Shown in pieces: positions 11,748 to 11,748 of a DNA stretch of 11,748 nt. Under the pieces are notes generated by a model, which made no database searches, was not told the origin of the DNA, and saw only the letters and a list, made by a program, of their open reading frames with translations. How positions within the stretch are numbered: the first letter of the stretch is position 1; each line of letters begins with the position of its first letter. A program made the translations under genes and the position numbers. This stretch comes from Oribacterium parvum (GTDB lineage Bacteria > Bacillota > Clostridia > Lachnospirales > Lachnospiraceae), in contig CALIEL010000069.1 in the NCBI GenBank assembly GCA_938022235.1, forward strand, positions 1 through 11,748. The letters run 5' to 3'.

Positions 11748-11748
11748 T

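Overview
The window looks like chromosomal DNA of a low-GC, Gram-positive anaerobe of the Clostridia, most likely Lachnospiraceae and possibly close to Oribacterium. This is inference. It rests on a secreted protein with C-terminal choline-binding-type wall repeats, a Cthe_2159-type carbohydrate-binding lipoprotein, strong AGGAGG ribosome sites, AT-rich spacers with hairpin-plus-T terminators, and a clostridial ECF sigma/DUF4367-like anti-sigma pair. There are no tRNA or rRNA genes, insertion sequences, phage genes or CRISPR arrays. Thirteen protein genes are supported, and eleven of them lie on the minus strand.

Layout, left to right. A plus-strand fragment (the membrane-embedded C-terminus of a probable XRE-type regulator) enters from the left edge and converges on a 930-residue secreted, wall-binding, multi-domain protein (506-3298, minus). 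Upstream of that lies a 518-residue lipoprotein of the Cthe_2159 beta-helix family (3639-5195, minus). Each of these surface-protein genes has its own terminator and an upstream region with ordered direct repeats. Next is a Phd-type antitoxin/PIN-toxin operon (5450-6084, minus). Its promoter sits inside a pair of identical palindromes that also form the terminator hairpin of the preceding two-gene membrane-protein operon (6157-7289, minus). That operon is divergent from a 64-residue two-helix membrane protein (7563-7757, plus). Both divergent promoters are close to consensus and surround three copies of a 9-bp motif. A degenerate 17-bp tandem repeat and a bidirectional terminator separate the small gene from the converging corA - ECF sigma - anti-sigma operon (7948-10331, minus). 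The right end holds a NimA/pyridoxamine-phosphate-oxidase-like flavoprotein and a SAM-dependent methyltransferase (10567-11747, minus).

How the genes may work together. The left half is about the cell surface: two exported proteins, one bound to the wall and one lipid-anchored, probably interact with polysaccharides or neighbouring cells and appear individually regulated. The TA pair shows the usual antitoxin-first, overlapping, self-repressing design. The corA-sigma-anti-sigma cluster suggests a divalent-cation transporter made together with an envelope-sensing transcription switch.

I do not see a clearly new multi-gene system. The most interesting content is regulatory: the double-use terminator/operator, the 11-bp phased repeats before the wall protein, the 9-bp repeats shared by both surface-protein genes, and the repeated motif at the divergent promoter pair.
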